The notes beneath the pieces are model-generated. The model ran no database searches, was not told where the DNA came from, and worked only from the letters and a program-made list of their open reading frames with translations. 7,011 nucleotides of DNA from Candidatus Cloacimonadota bacterium (GTDB lineage: Bacteria > Cloacimonadota > Cloacimonadia > JGIOTU-2 > B8-G9): assembly GCA_003647765.1 (NCBI GenBank), contig QMNM01000075.1:1-7011 (forward strand). Reading direction: 5' to 3'. A program made the translations under genes and the position numbers. This document shows, in pieces, positions 6,294 through 7,011 of the stretch. Each line of letters opens with the position of its first letter. The first letter of the stretch is position 1.

Positions 6294-6335
6294 ATTCTGT
6301 CTCCTGACTCCTGTCTTCTGTCTTCTGTCTTCTGT
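6294..6335. repeat. six tandem heptamers (consensus CTYCTGT)
   Basis: The units are ATTCTGT, CTCCTGA, CTCCTGT and then three identical CTTCTGT, beginning 24 nt after the tldD stop. One strand is almost all pyrimidine. Short heptanucleotide arrays of this type (STRR sequences) are known between genes of filamentous cyanobacteria and occur in other genomes. Nothing in the array suggests a CRISPR, since the units are contiguous with no spacers. Confidence 0.85.
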
Positions 6336-6427
6336 TAATATGATCACACACTCAAAAATTTGACATTGGAGATATAATTCTTTCTTTTTGATTACTAACA
6401 ATAAAGGATTTAGAAAGGTGTTTAATA

Positions 6428-6610
6428 ATGAAACTTAAAAGATTTATCTTGCTAATGCTGATTTTATGTATTATTTCACCATTATTGGCTACTTATCAGG
6501 TAGGTGATTTAGTTGATAACTTTACATTAAACGATGATCAGGGCAATCCTGTATCTTTATATGATTTTACTGATGCTGTAATTGTCCTTGATTTTTGGTC
6601 TGTTGGTTGA
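6428..6610 (+). CDS. secreted redoxin/TlpA-like thioredoxin-fold protein, interrupted by TGA at the first redox Cys
   Basis: A 60-residue frame begins with a classical signal peptide: MKLKRF, a hydrophobic stretch 6-20, and likely cleavage after Ala21 in PLLA-TY. The mature part is the N-terminal half of an AhpC/TlpA-type thioredoxin fold: YQVGDLVDNFTLNDDQGNPV (23-42), then SLYDF and the strand VIVLDFWSVG (51-60). In this family FW-x-x-x is followed by C-x-x-C. Here codon 61 is TGA and the frame continues PNCTAVFKTLHSLL, so TGA stands exactly where the first redox Cys belongs, with Cys64 as the second. Reading through gives only 78 residues before another TGA at 6662-6664, so even then the domain lacks its C-terminal half. 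It could be a nonsense-mutated or recombined pseudogene, or a remnant of a selenoprotein. SD AAAGGTG lies at 6414-6420, seven bases before ATG. An exported thiol reductase or cytochrome-maturation-like role is a family-level inference. Confidence 0.6.
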   Translation: MKLKRFILLMLILCIISPLLATYQVGDLVDNFTLNDDQGNPVSLYDFTDAVIVLDFWSVG

Positions 6611-6664
6611 CCAAATTGTACCGCGGTTTTCAAAACTCTGCACTCATTGCTGAAATCCCACTGA
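6608..6664 (+). other. in-frame continuation of the redoxin after TGA (UxxC or broken CxxC)
   Basis: From TGA 6608-6610 the same frame reads PNCTAVFKTLHSLLKSH and then meets TGA 6662-6664. These 17 residues still look like the helix after a thioredoxin CxxC, so the frame was coding until recently or still is. A foldable inverted repeat, GGTTTTCA (6625-6632) with TGAAATCC (6651-6658), one mismatch, starts 14 nt after the first TGA, within the range of bacterial SECIS elements. However, its apical loop (CTCAT, inside GCA/TGC) lacks the G expected there. Beyond 6664 no family-like sequence continues in any frame. Confidence 0.45.
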
Positions 6665-6696
6665 CCAAATGATTGGCAAGCCATATATAACTGGAA

Positions 6697-6924
6697 TTGA
6701 TTTATGGTCTGTTTAATAAGATTAGTTTCTTACATTTGGAACTGAATGAAAAAAAATGCACAAACTGTGAATTATGTAATAGAGCATGTCCAATGGAATT
6801 AGATATTGCTAAAGAATATAACTCTCCTGATTGTATTCGCTGTTTTCAATGTACAGTATCCTATTGTCATAAAGATCTTATTAAACCTAAATTCACTTGG
6901 AACAGAGAGCATACAGAATCATAA
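6697..6924 (+). CDS. 2x[4Fe-4S] ferredoxin domain, C-terminal fragment of a NapH/YccM-like polyferredoxin (probable pseudogene remnant)
   Basis: The 76-codon frame reads IYGLFNKISFLHLEL, then two iron-sulfur motifs: Cys21-x2-Cys24-x2-Cys27-x3-Cys31-Pro (KCTNCELCNRACP) and Cys46-x2-Cys49-x2-Cys52-x4-Cys57 (CIRCFQCTVSYCH). In membrane polyferredoxins of the NapH/YccM kind, a transmembrane part ending in 'CPLGA' leads directly into a similar 'IYGLFNKIS' stretch and then the ferredoxin motifs. The similarity starts abruptly at the first codon here; a TAA lies nine bases upstream at 6688-6690 and there is no SD. The upstream membrane portion is therefore missing. The second motif has one extra residue and His in place of the usual Pro. 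If translated at all (possible TTG at 6697), it would be a small soluble ferredoxin. It more likely is the surviving 3' end of a deleted gene, lying between two related exported proteins. Confidence 0.6.
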   Translation: MIYGLFNKISFLHLELNEKKCTNCELCNRACPMELDIAKEYNSPDCIRCFQCTVSYCHKDLIKPKFTWNREHTES

Positions 6925-6957
6925 GAGTTTACTGAATATAAAATGGAGGGAAATAAA

Positions 6958-7011
6958 TTGAAGAGAGTATTTCTTTTAATGTTATTTATCAGTTGCATAA
7001 TACCAAATCTA
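6958..7011 (+). CDS. N-terminus of an exported protein, probable paralogue of the 6428 redoxin (3' truncated by window end)
   Basis: A TTG start at 6958 is preceded by GGAGGG (6945-6950) at seven bases, a strong site that outweighs the weak start codon. The 18 residues visible, MKRVFLLMLFISCIIPNL, form a signal peptide: basic N-terminus and hydrophobic core. They resemble the signal peptide of the gene at 6428 (RFILLMLILCIISPLL), suggesting a tandem paralogue, possibly an intact redoxin. The Cys is not in a clear lipobox. The function cannot be decided within the window. Confidence 0.6.
   Translation, partial: MKRVFLLMLFISCIIPNL

Noticed and set aside
6041-6307. 88-codon + strand frame overlapping the tldD 3' end
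   Set aside because: It lies in another frame of a well-supported gene, shows no domain features and runs into the heptamer repeat.
6294-6335. CRISPR-like array
   Set aside because: The units are 7 bases, contiguous and without spacers; this is a simple tandem repeat.
6360-6378. Perfect TTGACA (6360-6365) and perfect TATAAT (6373-6378) before the redoxin gene
   Set aside because: The spacer is only 7 bases, far from 16-18, and neither box has a good partner at proper distance, so I do not call a promoter.

Overview
The window is AT-rich bacterial DNA (about one third G+C by eye). Every intact gene is on the + strand and most have a strong AGGAGG-type ribosome binding site. The gene set is Mrp/NBP35 without a DUF59 domain, phosphotransbutyrylase, RpiB, TldD, a membrane-type polyferredoxin remnant and exported redoxins. 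It fits an anaerobic bacterium, perhaps an uncultivated low-GC lineage such as Cloacimonadota or a relative, or a clostridium. The sequence alone does not settle this, so the taxonomy is a weak inference.

Layout. (1) 1-555: the 3' end of a large DEAD/DEAH helicase-nuclease of the type III restriction 'Res' kind. (2) 552-715: a compact set of nested inverted repeats that overlaps the helicase stop codon; it looks like a small structured element or RNA and contains a terminator-like hairpin. The rest of the 556-901 gap holds one short hairpin and no gene. (3) 902-3126: a VOC/glyoxalase-fold protein, an Mrp/ApbC Fe-S cluster carrier ATPase and an extended-SDR nucleotide-sugar 4-epimerase, closely spaced and probably co-transcribed. 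(4) 3127-3283: a gap with inverted repeats and a candidate promoter. (5) 3284-4682: phosphate butyryltransferase (ptb) and ribose-5-phosphate isomerase B (rpiB), 43 nt apart, with a short heptamer repeat at the ptb stop. (6) 4683-6270: a hairpin leader and tldD, a zinc metalloprotease; the SD sequence places its start at 4825. (7) 6271-6427: a gap holding six tandem heptamers. (8) 6428-7011: a disturbed redox locus. A secreted thioredoxin-fold protein is interrupted by TGA exactly where the first Cys of CxxC should be. It is followed by the 3' end of a polyferredoxin gene with no start of its own, and then by the beginning of a second exported protein whose signal peptide resembles that of the first.

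The genes do not form one pathway. They are housekeeping and metabolic units (Fe-S assembly, sugar-nucleotide epimerisation, acyl phosphate metabolism, pentose phosphate isomerisation, peptide proteolysis) next to a restriction/helicase gene and a rearranged envelope redox locus. The points most worth a second look are the TGA at the redox-active Cys position (selenocysteine or nonsense mutation), the nested-repeat element at 552-715, and the two heptamer arrays directly after stop codons. I found no convincing complete new defence or mobile system.
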